A DNA stretch of 64,000 nt, from positions 124,001 to 188,000 of the forward strand of contig QUDE01000004.1 in the NCBI GenBank assembly GCA_003477405.1. The letters are read 5' to 3'. The translations under genes were made by a program, and so were the position numbers. The notes beneath the pieces were generated by a model, which saw nothing but the letters and a program-made list of their open reading frames with translations, did not search any database and was not told the DNA's origin. Positions 15,676-24,512 of this stretch are shown here, piece by piece (position 1 is the first letter of the stretch; each line of letters starts with the position of its first letter). This DNA comes from Ruminococcaceae bacterium AM07-15. Its GTDB lineage: Bacteria; Bacillota; Clostridia; Oscillospirales; Butyricicoccaceae.

Positions 15676-16857
15676 ATGTCCCTAATGATGGCGTTTTCTT
15701 ATGACTCTCGACCAATCCAGACACTTATAAATCAAATTCAAAATGTTAACAAACGAGATGGTATTGATTTAAGACCATCTTATCAGCGAGGCTATATCTG
15801 GAGTTCAGACTTTAAAGACAAATTAATATACAGCATTATCAAGAGCTATCCTATTGGTAACATCAGTTTACGAGTCCGATCCGATAAAAATTCCAAGGGC
15901 GCTATGCAAGAAGTAGTCGACGGACAACAGCGGTTGACCACTATTTATAAATTTATCTTAGATGAATATACAGTACAGGGTGATATTTCCCGTAAAATAA
16001 TTGAATATATAATTGAGTATATGGGCGATGAACAGGACTCTAAATTAGAAAAACTGAAAAAGCGACTGAATAACAGAGGAAAAATCGCTTTGAAATACAG
16101 TCAACTTCCAGAGTCAATCAAAAACAATATGCTTGCATATAACATATCAATTACAAACATAACAAATGCCACAGATGATGAAATTGCTGAGTATTTTAGA
16201 TACCTCCAAAATCAAGAGCGTTTGCGTGCAGGAGAGATTATCAATTCTGTTCCTGAAACCAAACTCGAGAAATATCTTGACGGAATAAAAGATAAAGATT
16301 TGTTACTTTCCAAGCTCTCATTTTCAAATACAAGGAAACAATTTGATAGGGTTTTTTATAGCATTTTAGGGCTTGAAGATGGCCAGATAGGCTTTGGAGT
16401 CATGGATAAAGATGTCATGGCGTTTGTTTCTGATTGTAAAGAGCTCAACGAGGATACCATAGAAAATGCTAATCGATTAGTCGCTCAACTAAATTTAATT
16501 TGCGAAGATGATACGATCCCTGTAAATTATATTTCATGCAATGCCCGTGCAATTAAATTCTTATTGTTGCTAATGTCTTTGGATTTAGTTGATTTCTCGC
16601 AGGACAAGAAAAGAAAACTGAAAGCTCTTGACGCAATAAATAAAAAGCTATCTGCATTCAGTTCCGCTAAAGCGGATAGTGTACGCGAAACTTTTCATGG
16701 TTACTCTGATCCAGTCATAGAAGAATATCGTTTATTGGCCCTTATTTCTAAAGGTGGACATTCTCTTAAGCGCGTACAAAATCGCATGGAAATTCTCGCT
16801 TACTATGTGAATGACTTTTCAAATCAAACAAAGCCATCAGGCATTCAACCAATCTAA
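15676..16857 (+). CDS. DUF262 (GmrS-like) protein, stand-alone
   Basis: 393 residues, AT-rich compared with the chromosome. The N-terminal half is a DUF262 domain: RPSYQRGYIWSSDFKDKLIY, then IGNISLR and the key VVDGQQRLTTIYKFI motif at about 85-99, whose ParB-like fold is thought to bind or hydrolyse nucleotides. The C-terminal half is helical and has no HNH (DUF1524) nuclease. DUF262 proteins form the GmrS half of type IV restriction (GmrSD) and several defence systems. No partner gene is adjacent, so a defence role is inference. ATG 15676 has AGGAGG 8 bases ahead; ATG 15670 is too close. Confidence 0.8.
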   Translation: MSLMMAFSYDSRPIQTLINQIQNVNKRDGIDLRPSYQRGYIWSSDFKDKLIYSIIKSYPIGNISLRVRSDKNSKGAMQEVVDGQQRLTTIYKFILDEYTVQGDISRKIIEYIIEYMGDEQDSKLEKLKKRLNNRGKIALKYSQLPESIKNNMLAYNISITNITNATDDEIAEYFRYLQNQERLRAGEIINSVPETKLEKYLDGIKDKDLLLSKLSFSNTRKQFDRVFYSILGLEDGQIGFGVMDKDVMAFVSDCKELNEDTIENANRLVAQLNLICEDDTIPVNYISCNARAIKFLLLLMSLDLVDFSQDKKRKLKALDAINKKLSAFSSAKADSVRETFHGYSDPVIEEYRLLALISKGGHSLKRVQNRMEILAYYVNDFSNQTKPSGIQPI

Positions 16858-16866
16858 TAGGAAGAG

Positions 16867-16891
16867 GCTTTGGGACAAATTGTCCCAAAGC
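16867..16891. repeat. 25-bp palindrome, copy 4
   Basis: Arms GCTTTGGGACA and TGTCCCAAAGC. The outermost pair is G/C instead of A/T, changed on both sides. It lies 10 bases after the DUF262 stop. Confidence 0.85.
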
Positions 16892-17015
16892 TAAATAAAT
16901 TGTGTCTTTCATCTGTTGAGCAAGGTTTGTGCGTGTAATTGACCTATAAATTGAAATACTGATTGCCTGTACCCGAATTATTTTTGTATCTTGATTTTCC
17001 GAAATCCTTTAATTA

Positions 17016-17026
17016 CACTCCGACCA
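17016..17026 (+). repeat. Right attachment repeat of the island
   Basis: CACTCCGACCA, the last 11 bases of tRNA-Pro without the rest of the tRNA. A terminator follows at once. Confidence 0.7.
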
Positions 17027-17062
17027 AAAATCCCGCAAAATCTTTGGATTTTGCGGGATTTT
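17027..17062. terminator. Terminator, probably the original one of tRNA-Pro
   Basis: A perfect 16-bp stem beginning AAAATCCCGCAAAATC with loop TTTG and a T-run. It may also end the antiporter gene from the other strand. Confidence 0.85.
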
Positions 17063-17115
17063 TTTATGCCTGTGTATGATGCACAAATGCTGCATTTTTT
17101 AGATGGTCACCTTCC

Positions 17116-18378
17116 TCAGCTGAGGGATTCCGAAGCCCCTGGTGCATTGGAGACCGGCTGGGCAGCTTCCAGCTCGCCAGCAAGCTGGAAGCCCTTTCGT
17201 GCCAGGAACACGGCGATGACTTCGTTGATGACAGCGGCCGCGGCAATGGTGCCACGCACAATGTCACCATATTGGCTGAAAGAGCCAGTGAGGGACGAGA
17301 TGGCAATGCCGGTGAGAACCAGGGAAACGCCGGAATGAGGCATCAAAGTAAATCCTAAATATTTCCTCACAGTGGCCGGGGCACTGGACATCCGCGCACC
17401 GATGGCCGCGCCGCCAATTTTGCCCACAGCACGGGAGAGAATATAAATAGCAGTAAAAATTCCGGCATCCAGAATCAGATGATAATCCAGCGGAGCTCCT
17501 AGATTCAGGATGATCAATGTAAAGCATCCGGCGATAATGGGAGTGCATACCGTCATGGTCTGATCCAGGCGCTCTTCTGGGATCCGGTTGGCGAAAACAG
17601 CGGAATAGACCATTCCGGTGAGCATGAAATTGAGAATGGGGAAAGGCATCAGATAGGTGTTGGCCGCCATGGTGAGTCCGGCCGCGGCCAGAACACCCAA
17701 AAGGACAATGATTGCATTTTTCTTTTTGTCTTCATTCCTGCGCAGCAAGGCGGAGACAGGGATGCCTACGGCCAGTCCAATGAGAATGGGGAACAGTACC
17801 ACAAGCAGGATCAGATAACCCGGGATATTTCCGCCGGCTGTTTGCTTGAGTACGATGCTCATCACGCCCAAAAACACGGCAATGGCCGCCACATCGTCCA
17901 GAACGGCCAGAGGGATCAATGTTCTGGTCACCGGGCCGTCCGTGTGGTACTCGGTGACGATGGACAGAGCGGGCGCAGGAGCCGTGGCCAGGGCGATTCC
18001 GCCGAAGATCAGCCCCAGGAATACAGGCACGCCTGTCAGATAGAAGATGGTGCAGAAGGCGGCACTGACCACCAGGAATGTGCCCAGCGATTCTGTGAGC
18101 GTGATGACCAGCACTTGTTTTCCATAGCTGCGCATCCGTTTCCATACCATTTCGGTGCCCAGCATCAGCCCCATGCCGCATTCCAAGATGGAGATAAGAC
18201 ATTGATAGGATGGCGCATCCAAAATCTCTTGGTTCAGGAGATTGGCCGCGTTTGGCCCCAGGGCCATGCCTGCGATTAAGGCGCCCAGCACAGCCGGCAT
18301 CTTCAGTTTGGACGCCAGCTTGCTAAACAAAAATCCAAGGGCCACTACAAGCAGCAGCCGCACAAAATTGAGTACCAT
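17116..18378 (-). CDS. Cation:proton antiporter (CPA2/KefB-NhaP type)
   Basis: 420 residues with about 12 membrane segments. The family signature is clear: MPAVLGALIAGMALGP in the second helix and the ion-binding pair in PLAVLDDVAAIAVFLG (Asp-Asp). It lacks the RCK/TrkA_N nucleotide domain of Kef channels, so it is a short antiporter; Na+ or K+ exchange for protons is inferred. Start: ATG 18378 has GGGGG seven bases ahead; an ATG at 18393 lacks an RBS. It ends in a CCTCAGCTGAGG palindrome. Confidence 0.85.
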   Translation of the reverse strand: MVLNFVRLLLVVALGFLFSKLASKLKMPAVLGALIAGMALGPNAANLLNQEILDAPSYQCLISILECGMGLMLGTEMVWKRMRSYGKQVLVITLTESLGTFLVVSAAFCTIFYLTGVPVFLGLIFGGIALATAPAPALSIVTEYHTDGPVTRTLIPLAVLDDVAAIAVFLGVMSIVLKQTAGGNIPGYLILLVVLFPILIGLAVGIPVSALLRRNEDKKKNAIIVLLGVLAAAGLTMAANTYLMPFPILNFMLTGMVYSAVFANRIPEERLDQTMTVCTPIIAGCFTLIILNLGAPLDYHLILDAGIFTAIYILSRAVGKIGGAAIGARMSSAPATVRKYLGFTLMPHSGVSLVLTGIAISSLTGSFSQYGDIVRGTIAAAAVINEVIAVFLARKGFQLAGELEAAQPVSNAPGASESLS

Positions 18379-18443
18379 TGTGATTGCCCCCATAAAAAAT
18401 TATTATCTTCTGTCGTGCCTTGTATCTGTCAGCCAACGCTTTG

Positions 18444-19349
18444 TCAGGGATGGGAGTGATCGGGAAGAATTTGCTGATGCAGCAGCAAGTTCTGTATCAT
18501 TTCTCGGTCGCGCCAAAGATCCGCCAACAAGAGTTCCTGAGTTCCGCTGCGGCGGATTTCTCGTAACTTTGCATAGTGTAAACTCTCTTGATTTTCCCGG
18601 AGGCCATGGCGGTCTCCCTCGTAAACACCGAGAATACAGCCTGCTTCGATACATTGATGGAGGAACCGCTCCTCAGATTCCAAGCTGTGGATTTCACGGT
18701 AGTCACGGTGGAAACCAAACAGCATCCCGGCTTGTTTCAGCGAATGGGCAATGTCCAGAAGGTCTTTGGATTGGATGAGCAGAACCACATTTCCCAAGGC
18801 CGTCATATCTTCCAGATACTCTTCACAGAAGGAAGCTACCTGGCCAAGCAGGAAGAACACGCATTGACGGTGTTTTCCGGCGATGTTTAAAATGGTTTCC
18901 AGCTCTGACTTCTCTGCGAAACGAAAAAGAAATGAGGAAGTTCCCCGTTTTTGCAGATGGGTGATTTTTGGATGCAGTGTTTCCGGGTCCATTGGTCCGT
19001 CTAAAGGCTCCAGCCAATAGACCGTTGTTCCCTCGGGCTCTTGGTTGTTCTCCGACTGAGAGGGAGGGGTATAGGCGTGGAGCCCCAGGTTTGTGATCAA
19101 GGTTTTCAGGCAGTTGATATCCACATCATTGGCGGCTCGGGCCAGCAGCGATCCATACTGCTGGCCTGGGCGGCGGAGGATCTGCTCCAGCTTGCTCAGG
19201 AATTTCTGGCAGCCGGGAGGGGCAGAAGGCCCCTTGCAAAGTTCCATAATATTGCGTTGTTCCCGCTCTCCGCCGCTGCGCAGATCCCGGATGGCTTTGT
19301 CGACCAGGGTCTGGATGACACTCCGGGTATAGATTGTGTTGATTTGCAT
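18444..19349 (-). CDS. Conserved-looking protein of unknown function
   Basis: 301 residues from MQINTIYTRSVIQTLVDKAI; AGGTGG lies a few bases ahead. There are no membrane segments, signal peptide or Cys clusters. The N-terminal 90 residues are helical; the C-terminal part alternates helix and strand and could be an alpha/beta barrel, but I recognise no family motif. It follows the phosphoesterase gene by 23 bases, so the two are likely an operon. The longer frame to 19568 overlaps that gene and is not real. Confidence 0.6.
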   Translation of the reverse strand: MQINTIYTRSVIQTLVDKAIRDLRSGGEREQRNIMELCKGPSAPPGCQKFLSKLEQILRRPGQQYGSLLARAANDVDINCLKTLITNLGLHAYTPPSQSENNQEPEGTTVYWLEPLDGPMDPETLHPKITHLQKRGTSSFLFRFAEKSELETILNIAGKHRQCVFFLLGQVASFCEEYLEDMTALGNVVLLIQSKDLLDIAHSLKQAGMLFGFHRDYREIHSLESEERFLHQCIEAGCILGVYEGDRHGLRENQESLHYAKLREIRRSGTQELLLADLWRDREMIQNLLLHQQILPDHSHP

Positions 19350-19372
19350 GGAACCACCTGGTTTCTCAAATG

Positions 19373-20524
19373 CTAATAAACAAGATCGATGGATACCACT
19401 TCGTTGTCGGTGCCAAGCCGGATGGGAAGCTGAAAGACGCCACAGCCGGCCGACACAATCGCATAGGTTTGGCCGAACCGATGCTGTCCCCAGAAGCGTT
19501 TTGTCCCATAGGCCCACTGGGTGAAAAGGGTGACGGGGAACATTTGCCCACGGTGGGTGTGACCGCACAGTACCAGATCGGCGCCATAGGCCGCGGCTTC
19601 ATCGATTCCCAGGGGATTGTGATCCACCACGATGAGGGGACGATAGTGCGGGTAGCCGGAAGCGATTAGGGAAAGGGGGCGTCTGCGGTCGGGTTCGCAG
19701 ACAGAAAGGGCGTCATTTCTTCCCAGAACGATCAGAGGGTCCAAAATCATTCCACAATCGTTGAGCATGGAAATGTTGCAGGCCCGTAAGAAGGAGCGAA
19801 AATCCGGGTCCGTGGTGGCGGGGTCGTGATTTCCAGCGGCAAACACCACGCCGTTGCGGGATTGAATGCGCCCAAGCTGGGCCGCTGCGGCCTTGGAGTC
19901 AAAGTAGGCCTGGGCGTGAGGTCCGTCAAAAAGATCCCCCGCAATCACAACCAGATCCGGTTGGGCGGCATTGACGGCATCCACCACTTTGCCAATGTGT
20001 TTGGCCCCGTTGTAGATGCCCGGGTGAACATCGCTGAGCAGAACAATGCGGCAGGTGTGGTCTCCCTTTCCTGCTTGGACGGTATAATGGACAGGAACCA
20101 CAGTGCGGGAATGAATCAGCCCATAGAGAAAAAGAACCAGAGCAAACAGAAAAGCAAGATAAAACCCGAGAATTTCCCACGGGCCGTATGGAGCGATCCG
20201 GTCTATAATCAAAGCCAGAAGATGAAACAAAAGCAGGCTGAGAAACCAATAGAGGAAAAAGGAAACATACAGCCCGCCCAGGCGCAACATCCACTTTTTC
20301 CCCGGGAAAGTGGATGTTGTGTTTCGCACCACTTCATAGAAAATCAGGATGCTCAGCATCAGAAAAAGCAGCCATAAGCCGGGGGCGTGACGCCCGGTAT
20401 CATAGAAGGCAGAGCAAATTTCCCGATAGGTAAACCAATTTGCAAAGAACAGCCCAACAAAAAACAAAACAGCAAAGCATTTGCTGCGTATAAATTTCCC
20501 AAAGCGATTGGTCTGAACCACCAT
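19373..20524 (-). CDS. Membrane-bound metallophosphoesterase
   Basis: 383 residues. About four or five N-terminal membrane segments (to about residue 135) precede a calcineurin-type phosphoesterase domain with the metal ligands in order: LLSDVHPG, IAGDLFDG, FAAGNHD and CGHTHRGQ. This matches the YkuE/YaeI-like family; relatives act on UDP-diacylglucosamine or other membrane phosphoesters, but the substrate here is unknown. AAAGGAGG sits 6 bases before ATG 20524. Confidence 0.85.
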   Translation of the reverse strand: MVVQTNRFGKFIRSKCFAVLFFVGLFFANWFTYREICSAFYDTGRHAPGLWLLFLMLSILIFYEVVRNTTSTFPGKKWMLRLGGLYVSFFLYWFLSLLLFHLLALIIDRIAPYGPWEILGFYLAFLFALVLFLYGLIHSRTVVPVHYTVQAGKGDHTCRIVLLSDVHPGIYNGAKHIGKVVDAVNAAQPDLVVIAGDLFDGPHAQAYFDSKAAAAQLGRIQSRNGVVFAAGNHDPATTDPDFRSFLRACNISMLNDCGMILDPLIVLGRNDALSVCEPDRRRPLSLIASGYPHYRPLIVVDHNPLGIDEAAAYGADLVLCGHTHRGQMFPVTLFTQWAYGTKRFWGQHRFGQTYAIVSAGCGVFQLPIRLGTDNEVVSIDLVY

Positions 20525-20634
20525 GGTGCCTCCTTTGGTTTCATAGCTGAATGGGGGATTGGCCGGATAGAAAAGCGGTTGGTTTTCCATCAAACAGATG
20601 GATAAAACTGGGATTTTCTGCGCCTGGCTATGTG

Positions 20635-20663
20635 TTGCGAAGCCTTATTGGTTATGATAAAAT
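20635..20663 (+). promoter_or_regulatory. Probable promoter of the TetR-type gene
   Basis: TTGCGA (20635-20640), 17 bases, TAAAAT (20658-20663), 29 bases before the start codon. Confidence 0.45.
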
Positions 20664-20691
20664 ACAGGAAACTGTTCCGGGAGAATCCACG

Positions 20692-21279
20692 ATGTCAAAC
20701 TCTGAGTTTACAAAGTTTATGATTGCCAGGGGATTGAAGCAACTGCTGGAGACAAAGGCCTTCACCGATGTCACCGTGGGGGATATTGCACGGCACTGCA
20801 ACATCAGCCGCAACACCTTTTACTATCATTTCAAGGACAAATACGATGTGATCAACTGGATTTTCTATACAGAGATCACGCCGCTGATTGGAGATACGGT
20901 GTCCATTGGGAAATGGGGCAGCGGAATGCGCGCCCTTTGCCATTACATACGGGAGAACAAGGCGTTTTACACCAATGTGGTTCAGTTTGAGGGACAGAAT
21001 AATCTGTCTGACTGTCTCATGGAGTTTTACGAAAACCTGGTGCAGAACATCATTTTCAATGCCAAAGGCGAAAAGGTGCTCCGGCCGCAGCAGATCAAGA
21101 TCATCTCCCGCTTTTATGCCCATGGCATGTCGGGCGCCTTGTTGGATTGGATCAAAAATGGCATGATCATGGAGGCCGATGCAACCGTCACCACATTGGA
21201 AGAGCTGCTGTCGGGAGAAATTTTCCGTCAGATCATTTCCCAGCAGGATGATGCGGCTTTTTCAGAGAACGAACTATAA
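20692..21279 (+). CDS. TetR/AcrR-family regulator (DhaS-like)
   Basis: 195 residues. The N-terminal helix-turn-helix reads FTDVTVGDIARHCNISRNTFYYHFKDKYDV; split for length, the FYYHFKDKYD end is the TetR recognition helix. The C-terminal domain resembles TetR_C_8, found in DhaS, a co-activator of dihydroxyacetone kinase. No dha genes are near; its likely targets are the divergent phosphoesterase or the phasin/UbiB genes downstream. GGGAG lies 8 bases before ATG 20692. Confidence 0.8.
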   Translation: MSNSEFTKFMIARGLKQLLETKAFTDVTVGDIARHCNISRNTFYYHFKDKYDVINWIFYTEITPLIGDTVSIGKWGSGMRALCHYIRENKAFYTNVVQFEGQNNLSDCLMEFYENLVQNIIFNAKGEKVLRPQQIKIISRFYAHGMSGALLDWIKNGMIMEADATVTTLEELLSGEIFRQIISQQDDAAFSENEL

Positions 21280-21302
21280 TTTCTTCTTCCACGAAGATGC
21301 TC

Positions 21303-21339
21303 AGAACCGTCAGATCAAAAATCTGACGGTTCTTTTTTG
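21303..21339 (+). terminator. Terminator of the TetR-type gene
   Basis: 13-bp perfect stem AGAACCGTCAGAT / ATCTGACGGTTCT, loop CAAAA, T-run. Confidence 0.92.
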
Positions 21340-21565
21340 CTTGGAAGCACTCAGGCCGATACCAGGAAGGATACCAGCCTTTCCGGCATATCTGTACTGA
21401 CATTTTCGAGGAAATGTCCGAATTTCGCACAAAAATGGAGAAATACGAAAATTTCGGACAAAGTCCCTCAGTTGCTCCTGTACAAGAACTTTTTTCCACG
21501 ATAGGATGAAATACGAACTAGGGGCCTTGCGCCTGTCAATCCATATCAGAAAGGATCGGTCTTGT

Positions 21566-21934
21566 ATGAGTGAATTGGAAAATGGTCTGACCCGTATTTT
21601 CCTGGCCGGGGTAGGGGCCTTGGCTGTGACGGCGGAGAAGTCCAAGGAAGTTGTGGATGAGCTGGTCAAAAAAGGCGAACTGACCGTGGAGCAGGGAAAA
21701 ATCCTCAATGAAGAGCTGAAGAGGGATGCCGCAGCCAAGGTGAAGGAGGCTGTGGCCAGCATCCAGTCCCCTGAATCTGTGGAGAAGATCATGGGCCGTG
21801 TGGACGAGATGACGCCGGAAGAGCGGGCCGCGCTGAAAGCCAAGCTGGAGGAGGCCGACCGGAAAGCCGCTGAGGCACAGTCGGGGGAAGAAGCGGCGGT
21901 CCGTGCAGAAGAAACCCATTCTGAGCAGGCGTAA
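21566..21934 (+). CDS. Phasin-like helical protein
   Basis: 122 residues, almost entirely helical and charged, opening MSELENGLTRIFLAGVGALA and continuing with a long Glu/Lys coiled coil (SKEVVDELVKKGELTVEQGK). This is the PhaI/phasin-like family that in Clostridia accompanies UbiB-type kinases. A role at lipid surfaces or in controlling the kinase is inference. AAAGGA precedes the ATG by about 11 bases. The UbiB gene follows after 64 bases. Confidence 0.7.
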   Translation: MSELENGLTRIFLAGVGALAVTAEKSKEVVDELVKKGELTVEQGKILNEELKRDAAAKVKEAVASIQSPESVEKIMGRVDEMTPEERAALKAKLEEADRKAAEAQSGEEAAVRAEETHSEQA

Positions 21935-21998
21935 AGATTGCAAAAGCTCTGTGACGGCTGTTCCCGTTGCGGAGCTTTTCCGCTGTAAGGAGGGCCGT

Positions 21999-23570
21999 AT
22001 GCGCAAGGAAGAAAAACAAGAGTCCCGTCTTTCTGAAATGTTGGCAGTTCTCCGGAAAAATGACATCGCCCATGGGATCACACCTGAAAAACTGCGCACG
22101 ATTCTGGAAGAACTGGGCCCCACCTTTATCAAACTGGGGCAGATCCTCTCCATGCGTCCCGACTTGATTCCCCAATCCTATTGCAAAGAACTGACCCAGC
22201 TCCGGCCCCAGGTCACCCCGCTGGACTATGGAGAAGTGCGGAAACTGATTCGGGAGGAATACGGGATCAAGCATATCCATGAGGTCTTTCTCTCCTTTGA
22301 TCACGAGCCATTGGGCTCGGCCTCCATTGCGCAGGTTCACCATGCGGTTCTGATCAATGGAAAAGAAGTGGTGGTCAAGGTCCAGCGGCCAGGGATCAAA
22401 GAAGTGATGGGCCGGGATGTGGCTATTTTGCGGAAGGCCATCGGGCTTGTGAAGTTTGCGCCGGATTTGGGCGATCCGCTGGATTTCAAGATCATGCTGG
22501 AGGAAATGTGGGTGGCCGCCCAGCAGGAAATGGATTTCCTCATCGAAGCGGCCCATCTGGAGGAATACGCAAAACTCAACCAGGAGGTGGTCTATGTCAC
22601 CTGTCCCAAGGTGGAAAAGCATTTGACCACATCCCGCATTTTGGTGATGGAATACATCGAAGGCATTCCCATTGACCACCGGGACGAACTGCTGGAATTG
22701 GGCTATGATCTGCGGGAGATTGCAGAGAAGATGGCAGAAAACTATGTCAAGCAGGTGCTGGACGACGGATTTTTCCACGCCGATCCCCATCCCGGGAACC
22801 TTTGCGTGCAGGACGGAAAAATTGTATGGATGGACTGGGGCATGGTGGGCCGCCTGACCCAGCGGGACAAGGAACTGTTTCTGACAGCGATGAAAGCCAT
22901 TGTGGATGGCGATGTTTATGAGCTGAAAAATGTGGTGCTGTCCATGGGCGTTCTGCACCAGAAAATCAACCATGCCGCTTTGTATAACGACATCGACCTG
23001 ATGATGACCAAGTATGCCAGCGCAGACTTTGCCTCGCTGAATCTGGGAAACTTCCTGCTGGAGCTGAACGATCTCACAAACCGCCATCACATTGGAATGC
23101 CGGAAGGGGTATCCCTTCTGGGACGGGGCGTTATGACCATAGAAGGTCTGCTGGCCGAAACCAATCTCGATATCAACTTTATGGATATCATCACCCTGCA
23201 TCTGGCCGGGAAAGAAGTGGACCTGAAAAAGGAATTGAAGGAGACCGGGGCCTCTGCGCTGATCACGCTCCGGAAAAGCCTGGATATCCCGGCCTATCTT
23301 TCGGATATTCTGAAGATGACGGTGAAAGGACAGACAAAGATCAATCTGGAGATCACAGGTTCCGAAGAACCTCTTGCCAAACTGGATGCCATGATGAACA
23401 AACTGATTCTGGCCGTGATCTGTGCCGGGCTGTTGATCGGCTCCAGCCTGGTTTGCACCACAGACATGGCCGGCAAGCTGTTCGGTATCCCGGCCCTGGG
23501 GGCCATCGGCTTTTTCCTGGCGCTGGTTTTGGGACTGATCCTGGTGTATACCATACTGAGAAAAAGGTGA
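21999..23570 (+). CDS. ubiB: ABC1/AarF/UbiB-family atypical kinase
   Basis: 523 residues. The KxGQ motif is present (IKLGQILSMRPDLIP), then the Ala-rich nucleotide loop PLGSASIAQVH, the lysine in VVVKVQRPGI, the catalytic segment FFHADPHPGNL and the DFG-equivalent MDWGMVG. Two C-terminal membrane helices follow. In other bacteria UbiB supports quinone biosynthesis through ATPase/kinase activity on lipids; many anaerobic Firmicutes have the protein without ubiquinone, so the role here is unknown. AAGGAGGG lies 5 bases before ATG 21999. Confidence 0.92.
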   Translation: MRKEEKQESRLSEMLAVLRKNDIAHGITPEKLRTILEELGPTFIKLGQILSMRPDLIPQSYCKELTQLRPQVTPLDYGEVRKLIREEYGIKHIHEVFLSFDHEPLGSASIAQVHHAVLINGKEVVVKVQRPGIKEVMGRDVAILRKAIGLVKFAPDLGDPLDFKIMLEEMWVAAQQEMDFLIEAAHLEEYAKLNQEVVYVTCPKVEKHLTTSRILVMEYIEGIPIDHRDELLELGYDLREIAEKMAENYVKQVLDDGFFHADPHPGNLCVQDGKIVWMDWGMVGRLTQRDKELFLTAMKAIVDGDVYELKNVVLSMGVLHQKINHAALYNDIDLMMTKYASADFASLNLGNFLLELNDLTNRHHIGMPEGVSLLGRGVMTIEGLLAETNLDINFMDIITLHLAGKEVDLKKELKETGASALITLRKSLDIPAYLSDILKMTVKGQTKINLEITGSEEPLAKLDAMMNKLILAVICAGLLIGSSLVCTTDMAGKLFGIPALGAIGFFLALVLGLILVYTILRKR

Positions 23571-23612
23571 AACCGGCCTTAAAAGCGGCGCATGGATAAA
23601 GGAGAATATAGC

Positions 23613-24500
23613 ATGGGAAATTACATATTGAGCTGTGAATCCACAGTGGATCTCACAAAAGAGCATCTGGAGAGGCGGGATATTCACTATATCTGTTATC
23701 CCTATGAGCTGGACGGAAAAGCGTATCGGGATGACTTGGGCGCCACCATTTCCTTTGAGGAATTTTATGCGGCCATGAGCCGCGGCGCCATGACCAAAAC
23801 CGCACAGATCAACGCCTATGAATTTGAAGAATATTTTGAATCCTTTCTCAAGCAGGGGAAGGATGTTTTGCACCTTTGCCTTTCCTCGGGAATCACCGGC
23901 GTCATCAATTCGGCGGAGATGGCCCGCTCGGCTTTGCTGGAAAAATACCCGGAACGAAAGATTTTCCTGGTGGATTCCCTGGCGGCCTCCAGCGGCAGCG
24001 GGCTGTTGATGGACCGGCTGGCCGATTTGCGGGACGGCGGTATGCCGCTGGAAGAACTGTATCAGTGGGTGGAGGACAACAAGCTACGGCTGCACCACTG
24101 GTTTTTCTCCACAGACCTAAAATATTATGTCCAGGGTGGGCGCATTTCCAAGACGGCCGGGATGGTGGGAACCATGCTGGGTATCTGTCCGCTGCTGAAT
24201 GTGAGCAAGGAAGGGCGGCTCATTCCCAGGGAAAAGATCCGCTCGCAGAAAAAGGTGATCGAGGCCATTGTGAGCAAGATGGAGATGTATGCGGAAAACG
24301 GCACCCGTTACACGGGAAAATGCTACATCTCTCATTCGGGATGTCCCGATCTGGCCGAACAGGTGGCAAAGCTGGTCACCGAGAAGTTTCCCGATCTGGC
24401 GGAACCGGTTGGGATCAACAGCATCGGCACCACCATTGGAAGCCATACAGGGCCGGGCACGGTAGCTCTGTTTTTCTGGGGCAGCCCACGGGAAAATTGA
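23613..24500 (+). CDS. DegV-family fatty-acid-binding protein (1)
   Basis: 295 residues. It starts MGNYILSCESTVDLTKEHLE, the usual DegV opening (strand, then S-T-D); it has LCLSSGITGVINSAE and the C-terminal GSHTGPGTVALFFWG. DegV (FakB-type) proteins bind a fatty acid and present it to FakA kinase. No fakA is adjacent. AAAGGAG before ATG 23613 decides the start over ATG 23592. It follows UbiB by 42 bases and precedes a second DegV gene by 12. Confidence 0.9.
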   Translation: MGNYILSCESTVDLTKEHLERRDIHYICYPYELDGKAYRDDLGATISFEEFYAAMSRGAMTKTAQINAYEFEEYFESFLKQGKDVLHLCLSSGITGVINSAEMARSALLEKYPERKIFLVDSLAASSGSGLLMDRLADLRDGGMPLEELYQWVEDNKLRLHHWFFSTDLKYYVQGGRISKTAGMVGTMLGICPLLNVSKEGRLIPREKIRSQKKVIEAIVSKMEMYAENGTRYTGKCYISHSGCPDLAEQVAKLVTEKFPDLAEPVGINSIGTTIGSHTGPGTVALFFWGSPREN

Positions 24501-24512
24501 GAGGTGAATCGT

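Larger units (their letters stand above)
10542..17026. mobile_element. tRNA-Pro genomic island, about 6.5 kb
   Basis: Bounded by the tRNA-Pro 3' end and a second copy of its last 11 bases. The recombinase gene lies next to the tRNA, as integrase genes usually do. Removing the segment would place the terminator at 17027-17062 directly behind the tRNA's CCA. Contents: a large serine recombinase, a small overlapping ORF, a sigma-like pseudogene, a PadR-YjdF-KTR operon, a Cys-rich small protein and a DUF262 protein. No relaxase, replication or tyrosine integrase gene is visible, so it may be a decayed or trans-mobilised element. Confidence 0.65.

Noticed and set aside
21789..23873. 694-codon minus-strand frame
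   Set aside because: Antisense shadow of the phasin, UbiB and DegV genes, whose motifs are unmistakable on the plus strand.
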